This document shows, piece after piece, positions 54,101 through 60,617 of a stretch of DNA of 64,000 bases. Both the position numbers and the translations under genes were made by a program. Numbering within the stretch: the first letter of the stretch is position 1; every line of letters starts with the position of its first letter. The notes under the pieces are model-generated. The model did no database searches and had not been told where the DNA came from. It worked only from the letters and a program-made list of their open reading frames with translations. The stretch covers positions 1 to 64,000 of the forward strand of contig NZ_BMTU01000016.1 in the NCBI RefSeq assembly GCF_014649835.1. Reading direction: 5' to 3'. Source of the stretch: Streptomyces pilosus. Its GTDB lineage: Bacteria > Actinomycetota > Actinomycetes > Streptomycetales > Streptomycetaceae.

Positions 54101-56315
54101 CCGGGTTGCCGAACGACTGCACGCGGTGGCCCGGGAGCTCGGAGTCCCGCTCAAGTCGGTGCTGCTCGCCGCGCACCTGAGGGTGGTCCGGGTGACCGCC
54201 GGCACCGAGGACGTGATTACTGGCCTGGAGACCAACGGTCGTCCCGAAGGCCCTGACGGCGACCGCGTGGTGGGGCTCTTCAACAACATCGTGCCCCTGC
54301 GCCTGCCCGTCAGGTCCGGCACCTGGGCGGAACTGGTGCGCGCCGCCCACTCGGCTGAACGCGAGATACTCCCCCACCGCCGCTATCCGCTGGCCCGGCT
54401 CGAACGCGAGCACGGCGCCGCCCGCCTCTTCGACACGATGTTCGTCTACACCCACTTCCACCTCTACGAACAGGTGCCCGCCGAGGCGGCCCTCGATCCG
54501 GCCAGCGTCCGGGCTCCGGACCAGACATACGTCCCGCTCACCGCCCATGCCAACGTCGAGGCGGGCACGGGCCGGCTCAGGATCCTGCTCGAACACGATC
54601 CCCGCGAACTCTCCGAGGAGCAGACCGCCGCCCTCGCCGAGTCCTACGCCGACGCCCTCACCGCGCTGGCCGCGGACCCCCGGGCCCGCTGGGACGCCGG
54701 TCTTCTCCCCACCCCGCAAGGACCCCCCGACGAGCCCGCGTTCGTGCCCGTGCACCGGCTAGTCGAAGCCGCCGCCCGGCGTCATCCGGACCGCACCGCC
54801 GTGAGCGCCGACCGGGACCAGCTCAGCTACGCGGGACTGTGGGCCGCCTCCAGCCGGCTCGCCTCCGCGCTGCGCGTCCGGGGCGTGGGCCCGGAGGACG
54901 TGGTCGCCCTGCACGGCGTCCGGCGCCCGGAGACCGTCGTCGCCTTGCTCGCCGTTCTGCGGGCGGGTGCGGCCTGTCTGCCCGTCGATCCCCGATGGCC
55001 CGCCGCGCGGGTCGCGGACCTCCTGGCCGACGCCGGCGCGCGGCTCTACCTCGCCGCACCCGGCGAACGTGTCGGAGGGCTGCCCGCCGACGTAGCCGTA
55101 CTGCGTACCGACGCCCACGCGCCGGCCGGGTGCGCCGACGAGCCCTCCGTACACCCGGAAGCCCTGGCCACCGTGATGTTCACCTCCGGCTCCACGGGCC
55201 GCCCCAAGGGCATCGGCGTACCGCACCGGGGCCTGGCGGGTTACTTACGCTGGGCCGTCCGGGAGTACGGCATCGACGCCGGCACCCGGTCACTGGTGCA
55301 CTCCCCGCTCTCCTTCGACCTCACCGTCACCACCCTGCTGGCCCCACTCACCACCGGTGGCGCCGTCGACCTGCTGCGCTCCGACGACCCGGCCGCCACC
55401 GGCCGTGCCCTGCGCGCCGGTCCGCACACCCTGCTGAAGGTCACCCCCGCGCACGCCGACGCCCTGGCCGAGCAGATCGGCCCGCGTGGCGCGCCGGCGC
55501 TGCGCGCCGTCGTGATGGGCGGCGAGCAACTGTCCCTCGGCACCGTGCACGCCTGGCGCCGCGTGGCTCCGTCGGCCACCGTCTTCAATGAGTACGGACC
55601 CACTGAGACGGTCGTCGGCTGTGCCGTGCACCGTTGTGCCGACGCGTCGGCGGACTCGCGCGTGCCCATCGGCGTCGCCGCGGCGGGCGCGTCGCTGACC
55701 GTGATGCGCGCCGGGCTGCCTGCCTCCGCACACGCCGAGGGTGAACTCCACGTCGGCGGTCGCGGGGTGACGCGCGGCTATCTGGGCCGGCCCGCCGCCA
55801 CCGCCGAGGCGTTCGTGCCCGACCCCGTCTCGTTGCGTTCCGGGGCCCGCGCCTACCGCACCGGCGACGTGGTCTCCCGCCGCCATGACGGGCTGCACGT
55901 CTTCCACGGACGCCTCGACGATCAGATCAAGGTCGCCGGCCACCGGGTGGAGCCCGGTGAGATCGAGGCTGCCCTGCGTGCCCACCCCGGCATCCGTGCC
56001 GCGGCCGTCACCCTCGTGGGACGCCAACTTGTGGCCTACACCGTGTCGGTGACGGATCATCAGGTTACGAACGGGTATTCGATCATGGAATGGTTGTCGG
56101 CTAGGCTGCCCGCGTACCTGGTTCCGCACCGGTATGTCCCGCTGCCGGAACTGCCGTACACGCCGAACGGAAAGGTGGACCGCGCCATGCTGCCGTCGCC
56201 CGAGCAGCGCCGCGACGAACTGGCGGAGCGCGTACGGCAGATGAGTCCGGACGAGGTGCGCAGCCGGCTCGCTGCCGCGCGGGCCGCCCGGCGCGGCGGA
56301 CGGAGCCGGACATGA
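48171..56315 (+). CDS. FAAL-ACP-C-A(Ser)-T-C(degenerate)-A(Asn) NRPS
   Basis: About 2,714 residues. A fatty acyl-AMP ligase (48,180-49,830; YTSGSTREPRG, GWLPLFHDMGM, NGAEPVR), ACP (near 50,010; AAGMDSLTAL), C (50,200-51,480; NAHHLVADY), A (51,590-53,110) with residues D-V-W-H-L-S-L-I-D, the exact Ser code, T (near 53,240), C (53,440-54,700) with SSFGLDGW instead of HHxxxDGW, and A (54,750-56,200) with D-L-T-K-V-G-E-V-G (Asn type). No T follows; the next protein supplies it. This equals bleomycin BlmVI, which makes the start of pyrimidoblamic acid. The FAAL N-terminus lies upstream of the first ATG (48,339), and the only start codon in frame is CTG 48171, overlapping the previous stop as CTGA. 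A TTA codon lies at 55,245. Confidence 0.92.
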   Translation: MTRPPSGRATHIIDALLRHADATPDRTAYVFLGDGENETERLTFAALRDRVAAVAGMVSEHCPPGSRALIAYPSGPEYVLGFLGCLYAGVVAVPCDVPSRGPGRERFASLVADAEPAVVLTDTPADGPPHLDIRAAGGGATVPAHRPGADAPAFLQYTSGSTREPRGVVITHANLMANERMIAEACGHDAESTFVGWLPLFHDMGMVANVLQPLYLGACGVLMPPEAFLRKPARWLRAISRYRAHTSGGPNFAYELCAERIRPEEAEGLELSSWRVAYNGAEPVRADTLARFERRFARNGLRAEAAFPCFGLAEATLIVSGTPKDSPARVLRADAVALDAGTVRPAAPGADSVPLVSSGRAVPGTDIRIVATSTGRACADGQVGEIWVDSPSVARAYWRRPDESQTLNARLEADGPRHLRTGDLGALVDRELYVTGRHKDLIVVRGRNHHPQDVEWTAERAHPLLRPSCSAAFSLDRGGRELAVLLCEFREGADSDAAAEAAAAVRAAVLAEHGVEIDEIAFVPRGTVRKTTSGKVRRQWCRQRHGDGALPVVATFIRSLRPDASAAPDWPTPATLRSVTRERARHLLSRALLGAAGVAPGAGDPAATLVAAGMDSLTALQLHQDLENRYDVVLPPAALLGDASVTDVAEGVLRTLPPDAGARTPPSADGVLASGTREFPLSPGQRALWFEHHAVPGNTAYHLARALRVEGPFDETRLAAAVDRVVARHALLRTCFPDRGGEPVNRVLPTGPRLVCTDATEMSEAAFAQTLRRAAVAPFALDDTPPVRFTWFRRGPGDGVLLLNAHHLVADYWSLVTILRELFAPRHGTDTTTVPRSHRSETDFAAYTEARRHILETDRDRLWAHWRGVLGTTDRAAVLPPDRPRGAYRSFRGARTVFRLPGDTLTALRALARAQGATLFQALFAAHLALLHDCTGQDDVVAGMLAADRRHGATADLVGHLVDTLPIRSRRAPGDDFTTFLARTRAGVLEALDHAVPFPDLVAALRPARSTAHAPLVRTLFVMHREQGDADDGFRTLALNVPGTLRLNGHTLHTVPVETGGAQFDLVLSMAEVGNELVGVWEYDTDLFDAATVDLLGARFTTLLRECAARPEHLLTRHPVLGPAQAAHRLHSAQYGPLRDRSPADALHLRVARQSARVPDAAAVTTEDAAGVAHTLSYAALERATAALAARLRDRGIGAEDRVLIALPRDVWLPVAYLATWRAGAVPVPVGPDDPPARWALIAEDSDARAVLAHHGSAARSLAPVALDPADGGPAPAGPRREPLGAAHPQAAACVLYTSGSTGRPKGVVLTHGGLANRVAWMDEAFTPRADERVLHKTPVTFDVSLWELMWPLTTGATLVVAPPGAHRDAVRLRDLMDRHQVTTTHFVPSVLAGFLDAHAPERRPCNARSLRQVLCSGEVLSESLARRLHDRLTARLHNLYGPTEASIDVTAWRREPGERGPVPIGRPLANTVIRVLDASGRPAVPPAVGLLWIGGTAPARGYLGAPAATARAFRPDPYADEPGARLYASGDLARWRPDGALEFHGRADDQVKISGNRVTLGEVTEALRALPFVRDAAVIAHGGELLGYVVPTAGAEDDDPARTAEAARRALRETLPSYLVPSAVQALAALPLNGTGKLDRARLPLTPSRPAPTGDAGRPPRTEPERRIASLWERVLSVEAVGADDDFFVLGGDSLTALRVVGTAQREGIAFSVGDLYDHPTVAALARHAATTDGRPPAATEPFALCPGPRPAHVEDAYPLSMAQRALLFQQAHHPGYEVYTTTVTVNRPLDADALRTAVRRLMRRHGYLRSSFDPAARPEPLQLVHPHMDCPLTVRDLTGLSPAAAEADLASWLEEERGRPFDTSRGPLIRFTAHDLGDHHHFTVSSFGLDGWCTATVVTEVLGEAARPGSPGAAAPRLGYADFVALERRALDEPEHRDFWARTLAGAAPCRLPRWEPGPRSGPARVRRSVLPVDDRVAERLHAVARELGVPLKSVLLAAHLRVVRVTAGTEDVITGLETNGRPEGPDGDRVVGLFNNIVPLRLPVRSGTWAELVRAAHSAEREILPHRRYPLARLEREHGAARLFDTMFVYTHFHLYEQVPAEAALDPASVRAPDQTYVPLTAHANVEAGTGRLRILLEHDPRELSEEQTAALAESYADALTALAADPRARWDAGLLPTPQGPPDEPAFVPVHRLVEAAARRHPDRTAVSADRDQLSYAGLWAASSRLASALRVRGVGPEDVVALHGVRRPETVVALLAVLRAGAACLPVDPRWPAARVADLLADAGARLYLAAPGERVGGLPADVAVLRTDAHAPAGCADEPSVHPEALATVMFTSGSTGRPKGIGVPHRGLAGYLRWAVREYGIDAGTRSLVHSPLSFDLTVTTLLAPLTTGGAVDLLRSDDPAATGRALRAGPHTLLKVTPAHADALAEQIGPRGAPALRAVVMGGEQLSLGTVHAWRRVAPSATVFNEYGPTETVVGCAVHRCADASADSRVPIGVAAAGASLTVMRAGLPASAHAEGELHVGGRGVTRGYLGRPAATAEAFVPDPVSLRSGARAYRTGDVVSRRHDGLHVFHGRLDDQIKVAGHRVEPGEIEAALRAHPGIRAAAVTLVGRQLVAYTVSVTDHQVTNGYSIMEWLSARLPAYLVPHRYVPLPELPYTPNGKVDRAMLPSPEQRRDELAERVRQMSPDEVRSRLAAARAARRGGRSRT

Positions 56316-58105
56316 GCCACGACGACGCGGCGCTGACCCCGGAGCAGGAGGAACTGCTCGGCCTGTGGCTCGCCGACGAGGTGCCCGGCACGCAGCCCGA
56401 CGCCGGCCACCACATTCCGCCGCGCCATGCCGCCGAGTCCGTGCTGGCCGACATCTGGGCCGAGGCGCTGGGCGTACCGCACGTCGGGATGACGGACGAC
56501 TACTTCGCCCTGGGCGGCGACTCGGTGCTGGCCATCGTCATCGTCGCACGCGCGGCCGAAGCCGGTCTCGACATCTCGGCGCGGGACCTGTTCGAGGCCC
56601 GTACCATCGCAGGACTCGCCCTGGACGAGGGCCGGCTCCGCGACGTCCCGTCCCCGGCCCGGCCGGCACCCGTCGCCGCCGAACCCGTGGGCGACCTGCC
56701 TCTCACCCCTCTCCAGGAGGGCATCCTCTACCACTCGCTGGCATCGGGCCGGCAACGGGACGGCTACCTGGTCCAAGCCCACTGCCTGGTCACCGGGGCG
56801 GTCGACCTGCCGCTGCTGCGCGGCGCCTGGGAGACGGTGCTCGCCCGGCAGCCCGCCCTGCGCACCGCGTTCAGGCTGAGCGGACCGGACGGGCCACGCC
56901 GATGGATCGCCCCCACGGCGATCCTGCCCTGGACCGAGGAGGACTGGCGCGGCCGCGACGCACAGGCCGCCCTCGCCGAACACCTGCGCCGCGACCGCGC
57001 GGCCGGCTTTGATCTGGAACGCCCGCCCCTGTCCCGCGTCGCCGTGTTCCGGGAGGCCGGGGACCGGCACCGCATGGTGTGGACGCACCACCACCTGATC
57101 CTGGACGGCTGGTCCCAGCAGATCGTCCTGCGCGACGTCCTGGAGCACTATGCGGGCCTCGTCGCGGGCACCCTCCGGGACCCGGCCACACCGCTCGTCC
57201 AGTCCGCCCCCGCTCCCGGGACGACCCTCACCCCGGCACCGGCGGCCGAGGAGGAGGACCACTGGCGCGGTCTGCTCGCCGGGGCGCGGCCGACCCTGCT
57301 GGTACCGGAGCGGGACGACACCCAGGAGCGGCAGGGCCACGGCCGTGCGGTGGTCACCGATGTCTGGCCGGCCGACCTGGTCACCGCCCTGGAGACGTTC
57401 GCGGCCGGCACCGGTGTGACCGTCGCCACCGTCGTCACCGCCTGCTGGGGCATGGTGGCCGCCGCCCGGACCGGCGCCGACGAAGCTCTGTTCGGACTGA
57501 CGGTGTCCGGTCGGGACCCGGCCCTGCCCGGCGCCGGGGAACGCGTCGGAATGTTCGTCAACACCCTGCTCACCCGGGTGACCGATGAGGGAGCGACGGC
57601 GGAGGAGTGGCTGCGGGCACTGCAGAGCGGGCTGACCGAGTCCCGGCGCTTCTCGGGCACCGCGCTGAGCCGGGTGCTGCGTCGGTCGGGGTACGACCGC
57701 CTGTTCGACTCCCTGCTCGTGGTCGAGAACTTCCCCACCTGGCTGGGGCCGGGCACCAGGGTCGCAGGACTGGTCGTCGACCACGTCGACGTCGTCGTCG
57801 ACGAGGGTTACCCCCTGGTCGTCGAGGTGGCGACGCACAAGGGCCTGGTCGTACGGCTGCGGCACGATGCTGCGAAGGTCTCCGTCGCACAGGCGGAGGA
57901 CATCGTCGGGGACCTGCGCGCCTGTGCGCAGCTGCTGGTCACGGGGGCCGCCCCTGCTCCCGCCGGGGTGCGTGCCGCGCTGACGGACCGCCTCGCCGCC
58001 GCCCGCGACCGGGCCGTCCTCGCCCGCCGCGCCAAGGCACGGGACCTGCTCGGCGCGGCGCGTCGGCGTCCTGCGGACCACGACGCACGAGAGGGCGGGA
58101 CATGA
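56312..58105 (+). CDS. NRPS T-C didomain protein
   Basis: The 597-residue protein has a leader of about 35 residues, a T domain (YFALGGDSVLAIVIVARAAEAG, near 56,510) and a C domain (LPLTPLQEGILYHSLASGRQ, catalytic THHHLILDGWS near 57,085, then VGMFVNTLL). It completes the split Asn module: the A domain at the end of the preceding protein must load this T domain in trans. This is the arrangement I recall for bleomycin BlmVI/BlmV. The ATG overlaps the upstream stop (ATGA), and the downstream epimerase gene also starts with ATGA. Growing peptide should pass to the protein at 31,132, whose own first C domain is degenerate. Confidence 0.93.
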   Translation: MSHDDAALTPEQEELLGLWLADEVPGTQPDAGHHIPPRHAAESVLADIWAEALGVPHVGMTDDYFALGGDSVLAIVIVARAAEAGLDISARDLFEARTIAGLALDEGRLRDVPSPARPAPVAAEPVGDLPLTPLQEGILYHSLASGRQRDGYLVQAHCLVTGAVDLPLLRGAWETVLARQPALRTAFRLSGPDGPRRWIAPTAILPWTEEDWRGRDAQAALAEHLRRDRAAGFDLERPPLSRVAVFREAGDRHRMVWTHHHLILDGWSQQIVLRDVLEHYAGLVAGTLRDPATPLVQSAPAPGTTLTPAPAAEEEDHWRGLLAGARPTLLVPERDDTQERQGHGRAVVTDVWPADLVTALETFAAGTGVTVATVVTACWGMVAAARTGADEALFGLTVSGRDPALPGAGERVGMFVNTLLTRVTDEGATAEEWLRALQSGLTESRRFSGTALSRVLRRSGYDRLFDSLLVVENFPTWLGPGTRVAGLVVDHVDVVVDEGYPLVVEVATHKGLVVRLRHDAAKVSVAQAEDIVGDLRACAQLLVTGAAPAPAGVRAALTDRLAAARDRAVLARRAKARDLLGAARRRPADHDAREGGT

Positions 58106-59064
58106 CCCGGGTTCTGGTCACCGGAGCCTCCGGCTTCATCGCCGGCCGACTCGTCGAACGGCTGCGCCGTGACGGTCACCGGGTGCGGGCCGCGGGCCGC
58201 CGTCCCGCGGTCGCCGACGAGTTCGTCCAGGCCGACCTGCGCGACGCGGAGCAGTGCAGGCGGGCCGTCGAGGGAACCGACGTGGTGTTCGCCCTCGCCG
58301 CCAACATGGGCGGCATAGGGTGGACCCACCACGCTCCCGCGGAGATCCTCCGGGACAACCTGCTCATCACCACCCAGACCGTCGAGGCGGCCCGGGCCGC
58401 GGGCGTCACCACGCTGGTCTACGCGTCTTCGGCCTGCGTCTACCCTCGCTACCTGCAGACTCGTCCGGACAGCCCCGCCCTGCGGGAGGACCAGGTCTTC
58501 CCCGCGGACCCCGACATGTCGTACGGCTGGGAGAAGCTCACCGGCGAGACGCTGTGCGAGACCTACCGCGACGCCTACGGGATGGACATCAAGGTCGCAC
58601 GGCTGCACACCGTGTACGGGCCTGGTGCCGCCTGGTCGGGCCCGCGTGCGAAGGCACTGATGGCGCTGTGCGCGAAGGTCGCCGCCATCGACGGGAACGC
58701 CGGGACGATCGAGGTCTGGGGCGACGGCACGCAGACCCGCTCCTTCTGTCACGTCGACGACTGCGTGGAGGGCCTGACGCGACTCGCCGCCTCCGGTGTC
58801 ACGGTGCCGGTGAACATCGGCTCGGACGAACGCGTCACCATCGCGGACGCCGTACGGCTGATCGCGGACGCCGCCGGCAAGGAGGTCACGATGAGCTTCG
58901 CGCCGCACCAGCCGGTGGGACCGCTGGGCCGCAGCTCCGACAACACCCTGTGCGGCGAGCTGCTCGGCTGGACTCCCGGTGTTCCGCTGGCGGAGGGCAT
59001 CCGCGAGACCTACCACTGGGTCGCCACGCGGGTGGCGGGAGAGAGGAGTCGAGCCGGTGTCTGA
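58102..59064 (+). CDS. NAD-dependent sugar epimerase, GDP-mannose 3,5-epimerase-like
   Basis: The 320-residue extended SDR has the NAD motif TGASGFIAG, then the GME-type blocks AANMGGIGW, YASSACVYP (catalytic Cys as in plant GME), SYGWEKL (Tyr-x3-Lys), VYGPGAAWSGPRAKA and WGDGTQTRSFCHVDDCVEG. These strings follow plant GDP-mannose 3,5-epimerase closely. In the bleomycin family a GME-like enzyme (BlmG) makes the L-gulose donor of the disaccharide. The gene is coupled to the NRPS by ATGA. Whether the product is GDP-L-gulose or a 6-deoxy form cannot be told from this gene alone, because other sugar genes are outside the window. Confidence 0.92.
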   Translation: MTRVLVTGASGFIAGRLVERLRRDGHRVRAAGRRPAVADEFVQADLRDAEQCRRAVEGTDVVFALAANMGGIGWTHHAPAEILRDNLLITTQTVEAARAAGVTTLVYASSACVYPRYLQTRPDSPALREDQVFPADPDMSYGWEKLTGETLCETYRDAYGMDIKVARLHTVYGPGAAWSGPRAKALMALCAKVAAIDGNAGTIEVWGDGTQTRSFCHVDDCVEGLTRLAASGVTVPVNIGSDERVTIADAVRLIADAAGKEVTMSFAPHQPVGPLGRSSDNTLCGELLGWTPGVPLAEGIRETYHWVATRVAGERSRAGV

Positions 59065-60613
59065 CCACGACCGCACACGCCCGGAGCGGACGCTCGCCCG
59101 GCTCCTGCTCGGCCACCTTCCGGGCCGGCGTGACAGGAGCCTCCAGGACCTGGCGACCGCCTTGCTGCGCGACCGGGAAGGGCACAGCCCGGTCCTCGAC
59201 GCCGTCAACACCACACTCGCCGTGCGCCGCGACCTCACTTACTGGCTGCGGCTCGAACCACGGCGCCACTGGTCCCGGCTGACACACCGTCCGGTGCCGC
59301 ACGCCGGACCCGACCGCCCACTGTCCCTGCTGTGCCCGAGCCGGGGTCGCGTCGGTAACCTGGGCTCCTTCCTGCGCAGCGTCCACCGCACCGCCGTCAA
59401 GCCCGGCCGGGTCGAGGTGATGGTCTATGTCGACGAGGACGACCCCGCGCTGCCCGCGTACCGCCGGATGTTCGCCCGCACCGCGAAAATCTGGCCGGGT
59501 CTGGGCGCGTGCCGTCTGCTCGTGGGTCCACCCGAGGGCGTACCCCAGGCATGGAACGCGCTCGCGGCGCGGGCCAGGGGCGATCTGCTGATGATGGCCA
59601 ACGACGACCAGCTCTACGTCGACCACGGCTGGGACACCACCCTGGACAACCGGGTGACGCAGCTGGCCGCCCTGCACGGCGACGACGTGCTGTGCCTGTA
59701 CTTCGACGACGGCCAGTACACCGACGGGGGGCGCGACTTCCCGATCGTCACCCGCAGTTGGTACGACACCCTCGGCTACTTCACCCCGACCGTCTTCCAG
59801 CAGTGGGAGGTGGAACGGTGGGTCTTCGACATAGCCCTGCGCCTGGAGCGCTGCCACCCGGTGCCAGGGGTGTTCGTGGAGCATCGCCACTACCAGGACT
59901 ACAAGGCGCCCTTCGACGAGACCTACCAGCGTCACCGGGTGACCCGGGAGAAGTCCCTCGCCGATCACGCCCTGTTCCTCGCCACCGAGTCGCAGCGCGC
60001 TGCCGAGGCCGAACGGCTGCGCCGGGTGATGGCTCCCGCACCGGGCCAGGGTTCCGCCCCGACCGCGGGCCCCGCCGTGCCCGGCACGGCCGATCCGATC
60101 CCCGCCCGTACCGCGGCGCCCGCGACCGTACTGCCCGATCCCTGGTTCGCCGGCCGGCTGGCGGCGTCCCGAGCCCGGATGGCGGCCGAGGCGACCGCCT
60201 GGCGCGACCGCGTCGCACCCGGTACGGCCCCCCACGCGCTGCCGTTGTGGACGGACGGGCGGCCCGCGACCGGCAGCGAGGCGAACTTTCCGGCCACCCT
60301 GGACGTGCTCGCCGCGATTCCCGAGATCGGCGCGGCCCGGGACGGGACCGCGGTCCTCGAGTGGTGGCCCGCCGGCAGCGACGCCGCCACCTCCGGGGGT
60401 GCCCCGCAGCGGTCGACCACCCTGCTCGCCCTCTCCGGCACGCCGGGCGTCCGCCTCCGGCTCGACGGGTGCGCCCACCCCTTGCCCGCGGACGGCTGTC
60501 TGACGTACGAGGCCGCCTCGAACCGGGAGACACGGAACGACGGTCCGGACGGTGCGCTCCTGCTCGCCCTGGGCACCGCCCGAGCGGACGCCGACCACCG
60601 GAGCGAAGGATGA
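59057..60613 (+). CDS. Glycosyltransferase-like protein with C-terminal cupin/hydroxylase-like domain
   Basis: The 518-residue protein has a GT-A-like part (about 70-310; LSLLCPSRGRVGNLGSFLRSVH, VEVMVYVDEDDPALP, GDLLMMANDDQLYVDHGWD, the last resembling the DxD metal site), a Pro/Ala-rich linker and a C-terminal beta domain (about 410-510) recalling aspartyl/asparaginyl beta-hydroxylases. In that domain the expected Fe-binding His residues are not apparent. I recall a bleomycin protein, BlmF, described as a glycosyltransferase/beta-hydroxylase fusion, which this matches in layout and place. GTG 59057 has GAGAGGAG eight bases upstream and overlaps the epimerase stop by eight bases. Confidence 0.7.
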   Translation: MSDHDRTRPERTLARLLLGHLPGRRDRSLQDLATALLRDREGHSPVLDAVNTTLAVRRDLTYWLRLEPRRHWSRLTHRPVPHAGPDRPLSLLCPSRGRVGNLGSFLRSVHRTAVKPGRVEVMVYVDEDDPALPAYRRMFARTAKIWPGLGACRLLVGPPEGVPQAWNALAARARGDLLMMANDDQLYVDHGWDTTLDNRVTQLAALHGDDVLCLYFDDGQYTDGGRDFPIVTRSWYDTLGYFTPTVFQQWEVERWVFDIALRLERCHPVPGVFVEHRHYQDYKAPFDETYQRHRVTREKSLADHALFLATESQRAAEAERLRRVMAPAPGQGSAPTAGPAVPGTADPIPARTAAPATVLPDPWFAGRLAASRARMAAEATAWRDRVAPGTAPHALPLWTDGRPATGSEANFPATLDVLAAIPEIGAARDGTAVLEWWPAGSDAATSGGAPQRSTTLLALSGTPGVRLRLDGCAHPLPADGCLTYEAASNRETRNDGPDGALLLALGTARADADHRSEG

Positions 60614-60617
60614 CGCC

